A stretch of DNA of 64,000 nt from JAEUQQ01 sp963697285 (GTDB lineage Bacteria; Acidobacteriota; Vicinamibacteria; Vicinamibacterales; JAFNAJ01), in NCBI GenBank assembly GCA_963697285.1, contig CAVONI010000011.1:744001-808000 (forward strand), read 5' to 3'. The position numbers were made by a program, and so were the translations under genes. This document shows, piece after piece, positions 7,895 to 19,050 of this stretch. The notes beneath the pieces were generated by a model. That model was not told the origin of the DNA. It searched no databases and saw only the letters and a list, made by a program, of their open reading frames with translations. Each line of letters opens with the position of its first letter. Within the stretch, counting starts at the first letter, position 1.

Positions 7895-10800
7895 GTGTCG
7901 TACGGACTCACAGGTCGTCGCAGGACGCCCACAGCCGACAAGCCCCTGCGCGATGAGCTCCTGAGCATCGAGCGGCTCGAGGAACGGGCCAAGGCCCTCG
8001 CCGCGCGCTTCACGGTCGATCCGAGCCCGCGACGCCTGTCGAGGAGCGTCTTCCCACGCTTCAGGGAGAACGCCCGCATTCTGAACGAGACGTACCGCGT
8101 CCTCGCACAGGACGTGCACCGGGGCGTGTTCGTGACGCCTGCCGCCGAGTGGATCCTCGACAACTTCCACCTCGTCACGTCGGAGCTGATCGACGTACGC
8201 CGCAACATGCCCAGGGGGTATTACCGTCAGCTCCCGACGCTGGCCCCCCGCGAACTGGCTGGCCACGCGCGCGTGTACGCCCTCGCCGTCGAGCTCATTC
8301 GTCACAGCGACAGCCGTATCGAGCGCCACCAGATGGTGCGGTTCCTGAACAGCTTCCAGACCGTGGCCCCGCTGACGATCGGCGAACTCTGGGCGTGGCC
8401 CAGCATGCTCAGGCTGGCGCTCGTCGAGAACCTGCGGCGACTCGCGCAGGAAGCCCTCGAGGCCCGCGCGGCTCGCCTCGCCGCCGACGCCTACGTCGCA
8501 CAGTTCGACACCACCGGACAGGCCCCCGGCCCGGATCTCGCGTCGGTGCTCCACACGGCCTACCTCGTGCGCCTGCTCGAACGCGTGCGCGAGTACGGCC
8601 TCCGCCTCTCGCCCGTACGTGCCACCGTCGAGAACCACCTGGCTGCGCAGAACCTGACGTCCGAGGACGCGATTCGCAGCGAGCACCAACGGCAGGCGGC
8701 GGCCCAGGTCTCGGTGGCCAACGTCATCACGAGCCTCCGCCTGTGCTCGACACTCGACTGGAGCCATCACTTCGAGGCCGTCAGCCTGGTCGAGCGGGTG
8801 CTGCAACGCGACCCCGCCGGTGTCTACGGGAGCATGGACTTCCTGAGCCGCGACCGCTACCGCCAGGCCGTCGAGGAACTGGCAGACCCGACCGGTGAGG
8901 CCCAGCTGCGCGTAGCCCTTCGAGCCGTCGAAAGCGCCAGACAGTATGCCGACGCCGGGGCCCCGTCCGACCGCGCCGCGCACGTCGGCCACCATCTGAT
9001 CGGGAAGGGCCGCCGAGACCTCGAGTCGGACGTGGCCTATCGACCTCGTCTCGGCCGGCGGGTCAAGCGGGTCGTCTTCGCCAACGCGACGGCCGCGTAC
9101 CTCGGCGCCATCGGATTCCTCACTGCCGGCGTGATCGGCCTTGGCGTCGCCTACGTGCGCTCGCTGGACGCGACGACCATGGTGCAGGTGCTGGTCGCGC
9201 TGCTCCTCCTGCTGCCGGCCAGCGAGGTGGCCATCGCGATCGTCCAGCGGCTGGCCGCTCGCCTGGCGCCTCCACGGCGGCTGCCTCGCCTCGATTGGCA
9301 GAGGGACATCGCCGAGAACGCGCGAACCATGGTGGTCGTGCCCACCCTGCTCACGAGCGTGCCGCAGGTCGAGGAACTGCTCGAGCACCTCGAGATCGTG
9401 GCGCTCGGGAACCTCGATGCGCGCATTCACTTCGCCATCCTCAGTGACTTCACCGACGCCCTCGCGCGAGACATGCCGGGCGACGACGCCATCCTGTCGG
9501 CGGCCCGCGCAGGCATCGAGGCGCTCAACACGCGCTACGGCGACGGCCGGCCCGACCGTTTCTACCTGTTCCACCGCGTCCGTCGCTGGAACGCGCAGGA
9601 AGAGACGTGGATGGGATGGGAACGCAAGCGCGGCAAGATCGAGGAGTTCAACCGCCTGTTGCGTGGCGCGACCGATACGACGTTCGAGGTGCAGGTCGGC
9701 GACGTGTCGATCCTGCCCGACGTCCGCTATTGCATCACGCTCGACACCGACACGCGGTTGCCCCGAGACGCGGCGAAGAAGCTCGTCGGCATCATCACCC
9801 ATCCGCTGAACGCCCCCCACTTCGATCCCGCCGTCGGCCGTGTCACGGAGGGCTATGGGATCCTCCAGCCGCGGGTGAGCGTGACGATGGCCAGTGCGGC
9901 CGGCTCACGCTTCGCGCGCCTGTACGCGGGACACACCGGCGTGGATCCGTACACGACGGCCGTGTCTGACACGTACCAGGATCTGTTCGCCGAAGGCATC
10001 TTCACCGGGAAGGGGCTGTACGACGTCGATGCCTTCATGGCGGCGCTGGATGGCCGCGTTCCCGACAACGCCCTGCTCTCGCACGATCTCTTCGAGGGCA
10101 TCCACGCGCGCACGGCGCTGGTCACCGATGTGGAGGTCGTGGACGACTATCCCTCGAGCGTGCTCGCGCACGCGCGGCGGCAACACCGCTGGGTCCGGGG
10201 CGACTGGCAGATCCTCTTCTGGCTCCTGCCCTTCGTACCCACGCGGGCGGGCCTGCAACGCAACCGCCTGCCGCTCATCTCGCGGTGGAAGATCTTCGAC
10301 AACCTGCGGCGCAGCCTCCTGGCCCCCGCGACGCTCGTCCTGCTCGTGCTGGCATGGACGGCGTTGCCGGGCTCCCCTGCTGCGTGGACGACGGCGGTCC
10401 TGGCAGGGCTGGCCTTTCCCCTGTATCCACTGATCGTCGAGATCCTGGCCGGTCCAGGGGCCCGACAGCCGTTAAGCGTGTTCCTCCGTGTGCTTCTTGA
10501 GGACGCCGAGACGGCCGTGGCCCAGGCGGGGCTGCAACTCACGTTCCTCGCGAACCAGGCCTACCAGATGGCGCACGCCATCGCGCTGACGCTCGTACGG
10601 TTGGCCGTGACGCGGCGGCGGCTGCTCCAATGGGAATCGGCGGCGGCCAGCGCCGCACGGGCCATGGCCATGGCGAAGCGCGCGGGGTCGCGGCTCTTCC
10701 TGGTGGAGATGGCGGCCGGTCCGGTGATTGCCCTGGCGACGCTCGCGCTCGTGATCCTGGTGCGTCCGCGCGCGCTGCTGGCCGCGGTTCCGGTGCTGAT

Positions 10801-13800
10801 CCTGTGGGCCTCGGCCCCGTTCGTCGCCTACGTCCTGAGCCGTCCCGCCACGGCGCGACGCCGGGAGTTGACGTCGGCCGACAGGGAACTGCTGCTGGAA
10901 GCGGCACGCAAGACGTGGCACTACTTCGAGGCGTACGTCGGGGCCGACGACCATGGCCTCCCACCGGACAACGTCCAGGAGGTGCCCGACCTCCGGGTGG
11001 CGCATCGGACGTCACCGACCAACATCGGCATGGGCGTGCTCGCTGCACTGGCCGCACACGACTTCGGCTTCATCGACACCGACGATCTCCTGCTCCGGGT
11101 CGAGACGACGATGACCACCATCGAGGGTCTCGAGCGTTTCGAAGGTCATCTGCTGAACTGGTACGACACCACGACGCTGGCTCCGCTCGATCCGCGCTAC
11201 GTGTCGACGGTCGACAGCGGGAACCTCGCGGGCGCGCTCCTGACCCTCGCCGAGGGACTGCGCCAGGTGAGCCGAGGCGTCCGACCGGCGACAGCGGCGT
11301 CGCATGGTCCCGGAGGCGCCGTCAGCGCGACGCCGGCACCGGCAATCGTCCGACAGGCCGAGGCACTCGCCGCACGCGCGGCCGCCTTTGCCGACGCCAT
11401 GAACTTCCGATTCCTCTACGACGCTCAGCGCCGGATTCTGTCGATCGGGTATCGCCTCGCAGACGCCGAAGGGCCTGGACGCCTGGATCGGTCTGTACTA
11501 CGACCTGCTCGCCTCCGAGGCCCGCGTGGCCAGCTTCATCGCCATCGCCAAGGGCGATCTGCCAGAGATCCACTGGTTCCACCTCGGACGCCTCATCACG
11601 AGCGTCGAGGGGCGGCCGACGCTGCTGTCGTGGAGCGGCACGTTGTTCGAGTACCTGATGCCGCTGCTGTTCATGCGGAGCTACCCGGAGACGCTGCTCG
11701 ACCAGACGTGCCGCATGGTCGTGCGCAGGCAGATCACGTACGCCACCGAACGGGGCGTGCCCTGGGGCATCTCCGAGTCGGCCTACAACCTGGTCGACAT
11801 GCACGACACGTATCAGTACAAGGCGTTCGGCGTTCCCGGCCTCGGTCTGAAGCGCGGACTCGGTGACGAACTGGTCGTCGCCCCGTATGCCACCGCGCTC
11901 GCCAGCATGCTCGAACCAGCCGAGGCGGCCGCGAACTTCCGTCGTCTGGCAGCGGCGGGACTGTCGGGAACCTGTGGCTTCTACGAGTCGATCGATTACA
12001 CGCACCAGGGGACTGACGCGGCCGACACGACGACCTCGCACGCGGGTCGTTCGCCGGGCGTGGTGGTCCGGGCCTTCATGGCGCACCACCAGGGCATGAC
12101 GCTCGTGGCACTGTCGAACGCCCTGCTGGGCGACCAGATGGTCGAGCGTTTCCACGCCGATCCGAGGATGAAGGCCACCGAGCTCCTGCTCCAGGAGCGC
12201 ATGCCTCGACAGGCCGCGATCATCCAGCCGCGCCCAGTCGCCGAGACGCACGCAGCGGCGCCTGTCGCGGCGACGGCGATGCGCCGCTTCCGCTCGGCCC
12301 ACACGCGGTTTCCTCACGCGCAGTTCCTGTCGAACGGCAACTACGTCACGGTCGTGACCAACGGCGGCGGCGGGGCCAGCTTCTGCCGAGGCCGCGCCGT
12401 GACGCGCCATCGCGACGATCCCACGCGCGACCCGGCCGGCCAGTGCATCTACCTGCGTGACGTGCGCAGCGGGCTCGTGTGGTCGCCGACGTTCCAGCCG
12501 ATGGGCGTGGAGCCCCAGGACTACCTCGCGACCTTCCTGGCCGAGAAGGCGACGTTCCGTCGTCGTGACGACGACATCGGCACGCAGCTCGACATCGCGG
12601 TGTCGACCGAAGACGACGTCGAGGTCCGCCGCCTCGCATTGACCAACCACAGCGACCGTGTCCGCGAGATCGACGTCACCAGCTACGCCGAGATGGTCAT
12701 GGCCACGCCGGCCGACGACCTCGCCCACCCGGCGTTCGTGAAGCTCTTCGTCGAGACAGAGTACCTGCCTGACGCTGGCGCGCTCCTCTGTCGTCGTCGC
12801 CCGCGCGGGCGCGACGAGACCGAGACGTGGGCGATGCACGTGCTGAGCCTCGAAGGCCGCCCGCAGGGGCCGCTGGAATGGGAGAGCGACCGGGCCCGCT
12901 TCCTCGGCCGAGGCCGGACGCCCGAGAATCCGCAGGCCCTCGACGGGCGCGCCCTCTCTGGCACCACGGGTGCGGTGCTCGATCCGATCGTCAGCCTGCG
13001 GCAGCGCGTCCGCATTGCGCCCGGCGGCTTCGTGAGGCTGTCGTTCGCAACGGGCATCGCCACCAGCCGCGAGACAGCCGTCGCGCTGGCCCACAAGTAC
13101 CGCGAGCCGAGCGCGACGGCGCGAACCTTCGCACTGGCGTACGCCCACGCGCAGAGCACCTTGCGGCACCTCGGCATCACCACCGAGGAGGCCCTGCTCT
13201 TCGAGCGCCTGGCCTCGCGAGTGCTGTACGCCGACGGATCGCTGCGAGCCAGCGCCGCGATCATCGCCCGCAGCACGCTGGGCCAGGAGGGGCTGTGGCC
13301 GTCAGGCATCTCCGGCGACCTCCCGATTCTGCTCGTGCGCGTCGTCGAAGCCGATGACCTTCCGCTCGTGCGCCAGGTCCTCCAGGCGCAGGAGTACTGG
13401 CGGCTCAAGGGCCTCAGCGCTGACGTCGTGATCCTCAACGAACACCAGGTCGGGTACTTCGACGAGGTCCACGCGCAGCTCACGGCGTTGCTCGACACGG
13501 GCCCCGGCAGGGCCTGGAAGCACCGAGCCGGGCGGCGCCTACCTGTTGCGCGGCGACCGCATGCCCGAGAGCGAACGCATCCTGCTCGCCACCGTGGCGC
13601 GGGCCGTCCTCAGCGGCGATCGCGGCGAGCTGGCCAACCAGCTCGATCGCCCCTACCCAGGGTGGCCGGGACGCGAGCCGGACGTGCTCGTGCCTTCGCG
13701 CCCGCCGGTCACGTCGGCGTCGCCCGGTGACGAGGCCGCGACCGTGCCCCCGATCGCGCTGGCCAACGGGCTCGGAGGGTTTGCGGACGGCGGGAGGGAG

Positions 13801-16193
13801 TACGCGGTGGTGCTCGAGGCTGGCAGGAGACACCGCTGCCCTGGGCCAACGTCATGGCCAACCCCTCGTTCGGCACCATCGTGACGGCCTCGGGCGCCGC
13901 GTACACGTGGTCGGAGAACAGCCGCGAGAATCGGCTGACGCCGTTTGCCAACGATCCGGTCACCGACGCGACGTCCGAAGCGATCTTCATCCGCGACGAC
14001 GAGACGGGCCAGGCCTGGACGCCGACACCAGGACCCATGCCCCGCACTGGCACGACCGGCCGCTGCGTGATTCAGCACTCTGCCGGGCTCACGCGTTTCA
14101 GCCGGGTGCAGCATGCGGCATCCGGCAGCGGCTCGAGATCTTCGTCGATCGGGCTGACCCTGTCAGGTTCTCGCTCCTCACGCTCACGAATGAGAGCGAT
14201 TCGGCGCGCCAGCTCAGCGTGTTCGGCTACAACGAGTGGATGCTCGGGCCACCTCGCGCCGACCAGCGCGGGCACGTGGTCACGGAACTCGACGACCAGA
14301 CCGGGGCCCTGCTCGCCCGCAATGCCTACAACCAGCAGTTCGCGGGACGCGTGGCCTTCGCCTGCGCCAGCGAGGCGCTCCGTTCGGTCACCGGCGACCG
14401 GCTCTCGTTCCTGGGACGCCACGGGTCGCTCGCCCGGCCCGCAGCGCTTGGGTGGCAAGCCCTCGGGGGCAACGTGGGGGCGGGGCTGGACCCTTGCGCG
14501 GCGTTGCACGTCGGCGTCACGCTGGCCGCCGGGCGAAACGCGCCAACTCGTGTTCCTGCTCGGCCAGGGGCGCGACGTGGCACACGTCCGCGAACTGGTG
14601 AGCCGACACGGCAACGTGGCGGCTGCCGACGCGGCGCGCGACGCCGTGTGCCGATCGTGGGACACGATCCTCGATGCCGTCCAGGTGCGGACCCCGGACG
14701 ACTCCTTCGATCTGCTGATGAACCGGTGGCTGCTGTACCAGGACGTGAGCTGCCGGCTGTGGGCGCGCTCCGGCTATCACCAGCCCGGCGGCGCGTTCGG
14801 GTTCCGCGACCAGTTGCAGGACGTCATGGCGCTCTCGATGACGCGGCCCGACCTCGAACGCGAGCACGTGCTGCGGGCCGCGCGGCGGCAGTTCCTCGAG
14901 GGCGACGTGCAGCACTGGTGGCACGAGCCGAGCGGGCGCGGCATGCGCACGCGCTGCTCCGACGACCTGCTGTGGCTGCCGTACGTCGTGGCGCACTACG
15001 TCCGGACGTCGGGCGACGCCGACATCCTGGACGAAGCGCTGCCGTTCCTCGACGCGCCGCCGCTCGCGGACGACGCGACGGACGCCTACGGCGATCCCCG
15101 TGAGTCGGCGGAGCGATGGCCGCTCTTCGAGCACTGCGTCCGCGCCATCGACCGTGGGCTGACGGCGGGCGCCCACGGCCTTCCGCTCATGGGCAGCGGC
15201 GACTGGAACGACGGGATGAACCGCGTGGGCGAAGAGGGTCGCGGCGAGAGCACGTGGCTGGGCTTCTTCCTCCACGTCGTGCTCACCGAGTTCGTCCCGC
15301 TGTGCGAGGCGCGCGGTGAGCAGGCGCGGGCCGAACGCTACCGCAACGAGGCCAACCGCCTGACGGCCATGCTGGAACTGGCGTGGGACGGCGAGTGGTA
15401 CCTGCGCGGCTACTACGACGACGGCGACACCGCTCGGGTCGGCGCAGGACGCGGAGTGCTGGATCGACTCGATCGTGCAGTCGTGGGCGGTGCTCTCGGG
15501 CGCCGTGCCCGGCGCGGTTCGCCGATCGCGCCCTCGATGCGGTTCGGCTCGTACCTGGTGCGCCGCGGGCCGCAGCTCCTGCTGCTCCTCACGCCACCCT
15601 TCGATCGATCGGAACGGGATCCCGGGTACATCAAGGGCTACCCGCCGGGCGTGCGCGAGAACGGCGGCCAGTACACGCACGCCGCGGCCTGGGTGGTCAT
15701 GGCGGTGGCCCGGCAGGGCAGCGGCGACGAGGCGGTGGAGTTGTTCCACATGCTCAACCCGATCAACCACACGCGAACGCCGGCCGACGTCGAGCGCTAC
15801 AAGGGCGAGCCGTATGTCATGGCCGGCGACGTCTACGCGCACCACTCGCACGCCGGGCGTGCCGGCTGGACCTGGTATACCGGATCGGCGGCGTGGATGT
15901 ATCGCGCCGGCCTCGAGAGCGTGCTCGGCCTCAGGCGGCGCGGCTCGACGTTCGAGATCGATCCCTGCATTCCCTCGTCGTGGCCCGAGTACGCGATCAC
16001 GTGGCGCGTGGGCCACAGCCGCTACGAGATCACGGTGTCGAACCCGCTGCGCCGCTGCCGCGGCGTCGCCGACGCCGACCTCGACGGGAGGCCCGTGGAC
16101 TGGCGCGCGGTCCCGCTGGTCGACGATGGCGAGACGCACCACGTGCGTGTCGTGCTCGGCGATCCGCAGGATGCCGTTGGTCCGCCACGCTGA
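7895..16193 (+). CDS. Cyclic beta-1,2-glucan synthase (GT84-GH94), frame broken by about eight indels
   Basis: A giant inner-membrane enzyme of the NdvB/ChvB type, which makes and cyclises periplasmic beta-1,2-glucan from UDP-glucose. The GTG at 7895 has GAGGGAG 9 bases upstream. In order: an N-terminal cytoplasmic region; two membrane helices (about 9080-9250); a GT84 transferase domain with LDTDTRLP (D-x-D, about 9740) and QHRWVRGDW (Q-x-x-R-W type, about 10180); further helices; a glycoamylase-like domain with MHDTYQYKAF (about 11800); and a GH94 phosphorylase-like domain with GSGDWNDGMN (about 15195). The conserved protein jumps frame near 11494 (extra T), 13523 (extra C), 13827 (one base missing), 14115, 14529 (extra G), 15440, 15510 and 15548. 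Each shift is small and homology resumes at once, so sequencing error is likelier than decay. Expected product is about 2,760 aa. Confidence 0.85.
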
Positions 16194-16215
16194 CGGAAGC
16201 AACGCAGGTGAACCC

Positions 16216-16998
16216 TCACAGGCCGCTGTAGTCGATGAATCCCTTGTTGATGTCGGCAATCTTGCGCCGCAACTGATACACGCCGCCGCCCTCGCGAGTC
16301 TGGCTGGCGTCGGTGTTGCCTTCGATCGTGTGGATCACGCCCCCCTCCACGCGCTCGACGAAGCCGGTGTGACCACGTCCCCCGCCGGCGTCGATGACGA
16401 AGACCATCCCGGGCGTCACGAGCGCGGGATTCGCGGCGGCGCGCGCGCCGCCGATACGGACTGCGCCGCGTTCCTGCGCGCGGTTCCAGTGGGTCAGGCA
16501 CCCTGCCGTCTTCAGCATGGGGTTTTCGCGCTGCCGTTCACGGGCCACCTCGTCGAAACACCAGTAGGTGAACGCGCAGCACCAGGGCTTCTGTGCCGCA
16601 GGCAGGCTGAGTGGCACGCCGGCCCGCCGGAGGTACGCGTTGACTTGCGGGCCGCTGTTCGAGTTCTTCGGCTCCTCGCGCACGCCCACCTGGGAGGCGG
16701 CCTTCTCGATCACGGCCACCAGGTACCCGGACGAGGGCGTCTCGACACTCTGCACGGTGTCGTGACCGAACAGGGCCGCCCACGTGATGGGTCCGACCTT
16801 GCCGTCGCGCTTCAGCGAGTTGCCGAGCCCATCGACGTGCTGCGCCTGGAACAGCTTCACCGCGATCGTGGTCGTCGGCCCGAACGTGCCGCTGGCTCCG
16901 ACCGGACCGCAGTTCTGCGCGTTGAGCTGCGCCTGCACGGCCTTGACGATCCGCGCGTCGCGCTCACCTTCCTTGATGGTGCGTCCCGGGTAGTCCAT
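16216..16998 (-). CDS. Peptidoglycan-binding plus CHAP-domain amidase-like protein
   Basis: About 260 residues. The ATG at 16998 has GGAGGA 7 bases upstream and is preferred over the one at 17016. Residues about 15-80 form a PG_binding_1 repeat (VQAQLNAQN, GTFGPTT, VGPITWAALFG). Residues about 95-255 form a CHAP (NlpC/P60-like) domain with catalytic Cys in KPWCCAFTYW, His in GGGRGHTGFVE and the following IHTIEGNTD that supplies the third residue. Such proteins cut or bind peptidoglycan; several are phage- or tailocin-linked, but no phage genes lie here. No signal peptide is visible, so export would need another route. It is convergent with the glucan synthase, 22 bases apart. Confidence 0.8.
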   Translation of the reverse strand: MDYPGRTIKEGERDARIVKAVQAQLNAQNCGPVGASGTFGPTTTIAVKLFQAQHVDGLGNSLKRDGKVGPITWAALFGHDTVQSVETPSSGYLVAVIEKAASQVGVREEPKNSNSGPQVNAYLRRAGVPLSLPAAQKPWCCAFTYWCFDEVARERQRENPMLKTAGCLTHWNRAQERGAVRIGGARAAANPALVTPGMVFVIDAGGGRGHTGFVERVEGGVIHTIEGNTDASQTREGGGVYQLRRKIADINKGFIDYSGL

Positions 16999-17028
16999 GC
17001 TTCGTCCTCCAGCCACTCACGTCGAACG

Positions 17029-17322
17029 TCACGCGGTGCGTGCGCGGCCACGGATAGACCCCTTCGAGCCACGAATCGCACCACTGGCGCACATTCGCGT
17101 GTGAGTGGAAACCGCGCCATGATACGCCAGACGTCGAACGGACACGTGCCGATCGCTTCCAACCGTGCCCGCAAGCGCCTCGACGAGCCAGCGTGCGCGT
17201 TCAGCGTCGCGCCCCGTGACGACGAACGCCGAGGTGCCGTGGCGACGTGCACGTGGCGCCACGAGGTGACGGGTGCCGGCGCCGAAGACCACGTCGCCCG
17301 CCGTCGCAAAGTCGAATCGCAC
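17029..17322 (-). pseudogene. N-terminal remnant of an iron-containing alcohol dehydrogenase
   Basis: The first 50-odd residues (MRFDFATAGDVVFGAGTRH, then a TSAFVVTGRD segment) match the start of the Fe-ADH/maleylacetate-reductase family, whose Rossmann-like half begins with a FGxG and a hVVTG strand. After about residue 55 the similarity ends and the frame runs into an unrelated Arg-rich tail before stopping; the remaining 300 residues, including the His metal ligands, are absent. I take it as a gene cut by deletion. Confidence 0.55.
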
Positions 17323-17423
17323 GCCAGATTATCGCGCGTCGACGTCAGAGATCGTCGCGGATCGCCGCGATTGATCACCTGCGCTCACGGCGCAAGAATG
17401 GATGGACAGGGGAGGAGGTCCCC

Positions 17424-17621
17424 ATGAGCACGAAGCTGTACCTGCTCGTTTCGGGCACGGTCTTCCTCCTCGTCGCGATCCTGCACGGCCTGAGGGTGGT
17501 GAACCACTGGCCTGTCGTCATCGCGGCGTGGACCATCCCTCACTGGGTGTCGTACGTCGGCTGCCCTGTGTCGGCCGGGTACTGTGTCTGGGCTGGCTGG
17601 CTGCTGGCGCGCCGAGGCTGA
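17424..17621 (+). CDS. Small membrane protein (65 aa)
   Basis: GGAGGAGG lies 5 bases before the ATG at 17424. The product has two or three hydrophobic helices (about residues 5-22, 28-48, 50-62) and a basic C-terminus (LLARRG). No family with known function was recognised, but the strong ribosome site and the clear membrane pattern support a real gene. It lies after the alcohol dehydrogenase remnant and before a GC-rich repeat. Confidence 0.65.
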   Translation: MSTKLYLLVSGTVFLLVAILHGLRVVNHWPVVIAAWTIPHWVSYVGCPVSAGYCVWAGWLLARRG

Positions 17622-17680
17622 AGCACCAGGGGCGCGGCCGCATGGAGGCGGGCCGCGCAGGGGCGCGGGACGCACGGGGG

Positions 17681-17708
17681 GCGGGCCGCGCAGGGGCGCG
17701 GCCCCTAC
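17681..17708 (+). repeat. 28-nt GC-rich dispersed repeat, copy 1
   Basis: Core GGGGCGCGGCCCC is self-complementary and is preceded by GCGGGCCGCGC and followed by TAC. The same 28 bases recur with one mismatch at 27985-28012 in the same orientation. A partial copy lies just upstream at 17648-17670. It sits in a non-coding gap. Confidence 0.7.
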
Positions 17709-17730
17709 GCGCCGGGAACGCAATTCCCGT

Positions 17731-18243
17731 ATGCTCGTTCGCATGTCTCCGCGCGTCATCCGCCTGGTCGGCCTGGCCGGCAGCGCCGCAGGCGCGGCGT
17801 TGCTGGTGTGGCTGTACACCGTGCAGCCAGCGACGCTCGCCGAGGTGCGTGGAGGCCTCACGTCGAGCGTCGGCCTCTACCGTGTCGATGCGCAGGCGCT
17901 CGCCGAGGGGCTCGAGCACTTCCGGGCCGATCAGTTCGTCGAAGCCCGCCTGGCATTTGCGCGGGCCGACCCGGCCCAGCGCGATGCCCTCACGCAGTTC
18001 TACGTGGCCTACGCGTTCTACCGCCAGGGCTGGGGTCGCCTGTCGAGTGACGACACGCTGTTCCGCGCCGGCCTCGAGGCCCTCAATCGGGCAGACGCCA
18101 ATGCTCCCGACGGCCGCGTCAAGGTCAGCGACGCGTCGCTGAAGCTGCCCAGTTCCGACCTGCTGCGTGCCGAGTTGCAGCGCGGACTCACGCGCGAATG
18201 GTCGGACCTGAACCCCTTGCGCCTCCTGCGGGAGCGACAATGA
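17731..18243 (+). CDS. Hypothetical membrane-anchored protein with TPR-like helices
   Basis: About 170 residues. Starts at 17731 or at the in-frame ATG 17743; no strong ribosome site separates them. One N-terminal membrane anchor (VIRLVGLAGSAAGAALLVWLY) is followed by an outside domain of amphipathic helices (LAEGLEHFRADQFVEARLAF, DALTQFYVAYAFYRQ) spaced like tetratricopeptide repeats. No function recognised. The stop overlaps the start of the next gene (ATGA at 18240-18243), so the two are translationally coupled and probably work together. Confidence 0.65.
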   Translation: MLVRMSPRVIRLVGLAGSAAGAALLVWLYTVQPATLAEVRGGLTSSVGLYRVDAQALAEGLEHFRADQFVEARLAFARADPAQRDALTQFYVAYAFYRQGWGRLSSDDTLFRAGLEALNRADANAPDGRVKVSDASLKLPSSDLLRAELQRGLTREWSDLNPLRLLRERQ

Positions 18244-18941
18244 TGACGACGCGCGACCACGACCTCGTCGTCGGGGAGTCGGTTCGCCCCATGACGACCC
18301 GCCCGCTGCACCAGGCACCCGACGCGCAACGGCGCCTCGCCGTCCGCGAGACCATGACCGTGCCGTGGCTGTTGCTGACGACCACCCTGCTCGCCAGCGT
18401 GGCGTTCGCCGAGGGCGGGACGCTGGTGTTCACCCCGCCGTCGCTGATGGCGCTGTTGCTCGGCGTCCTGTTCGTGGGGCTCAGCGTCCAGAGTGGCGTC
18501 GTGCACCTGGCGTCGCTGGTGTCCGATCGCCGCGCCGGCATCGAGAACGCGTCGGGCATCGTGGTGCTCGTGCTGCTGCTGGTCGCCAGCGCGCAGGTGC
18601 TCTCGATGCTCATCCCCGACCGCGGGCTGTTCTCGTTCGTGGTGGCGACCTACTTCCTGTTGCTGCTGTTGTCGACGCTGGCGGCGCAGCCGGCCGCAGA
18701 CCGTGTGCTCCAGAGCCTTGCCGTGACCCTGGGCGGCGCGCTGCTGTTCAAGTTCGTGGTGCTGAGCGGCCTCGCGGCGCCCGGCGGCAGCCTCGCGAAG
18801 CGCCTGTTCGCGACCGCGGTTGAAGGCGTGACGCTGGGCGCCCTCGGCGCGACCTACCAACCCGTCGCCGCCGGCTACCTGGCCTTCGCGGCACTGTTGC
18901 TGCTGTTCATCGCACTCTGGATGCTGCCCCGACGCGCGTGA
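18240..18941 (+). CDS. Hypothetical integral membrane protein, coupled to the TPR-like gene
   Basis: 233 residues. The ATG at 18240 overlaps the preceding stop; a second Met follows immediately. After a 50-residue cytoplasmic leader come about six hydrophobic helices (about residues 42-60, 66-90, 105-128, 133-152, 160-180, 200-230). No recognised motif. Coupling suggests that the upstream anchored helical protein is its partner. The convergent gene beyond is prfC. Confidence 0.65.
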   Translation: MMTTRDHDLVVGESVRPMTTRPLHQAPDAQRRLAVRETMTVPWLLLTTTLLASVAFAEGGTLVFTPPSLMALLLGVLFVGLSVQSGVVHLASLVSDRRAGIENASGIVVLVLLLVASAQVLSMLIPDRGLFSFVVATYFLLLLLSTLAAQPAADRVLQSLAVTLGGALLFKFVVLSGLAAPGGSLAKRLFATAVEGVTLGALGATYQPVAAGYLAFAALLLLFIALWMLPRRA

Positions 18942-18984
18942 GGCGCTCGCGGGGCCAACGCCCGAGTGCCCGCACGAGTCACCT

Positions 18985-18999
18985 GCACGGCCACCGTGC
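18985..18999. terminator. Hairpin between convergent genes
   Basis: GCACGG-CCA-CCGTGC forms a perfect 6-bp stem with a 3-base loop, 43 bases after one stop and 51 bases from the other. There is no T run, so it is a weak two-way terminator candidate. Confidence 0.35.
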
Positions 19000-19050
19000 C
19001 GGCGGCCTCTGCGCCGATGACGCATGTCACCCGTGGCGCCGCGCGTGCAA

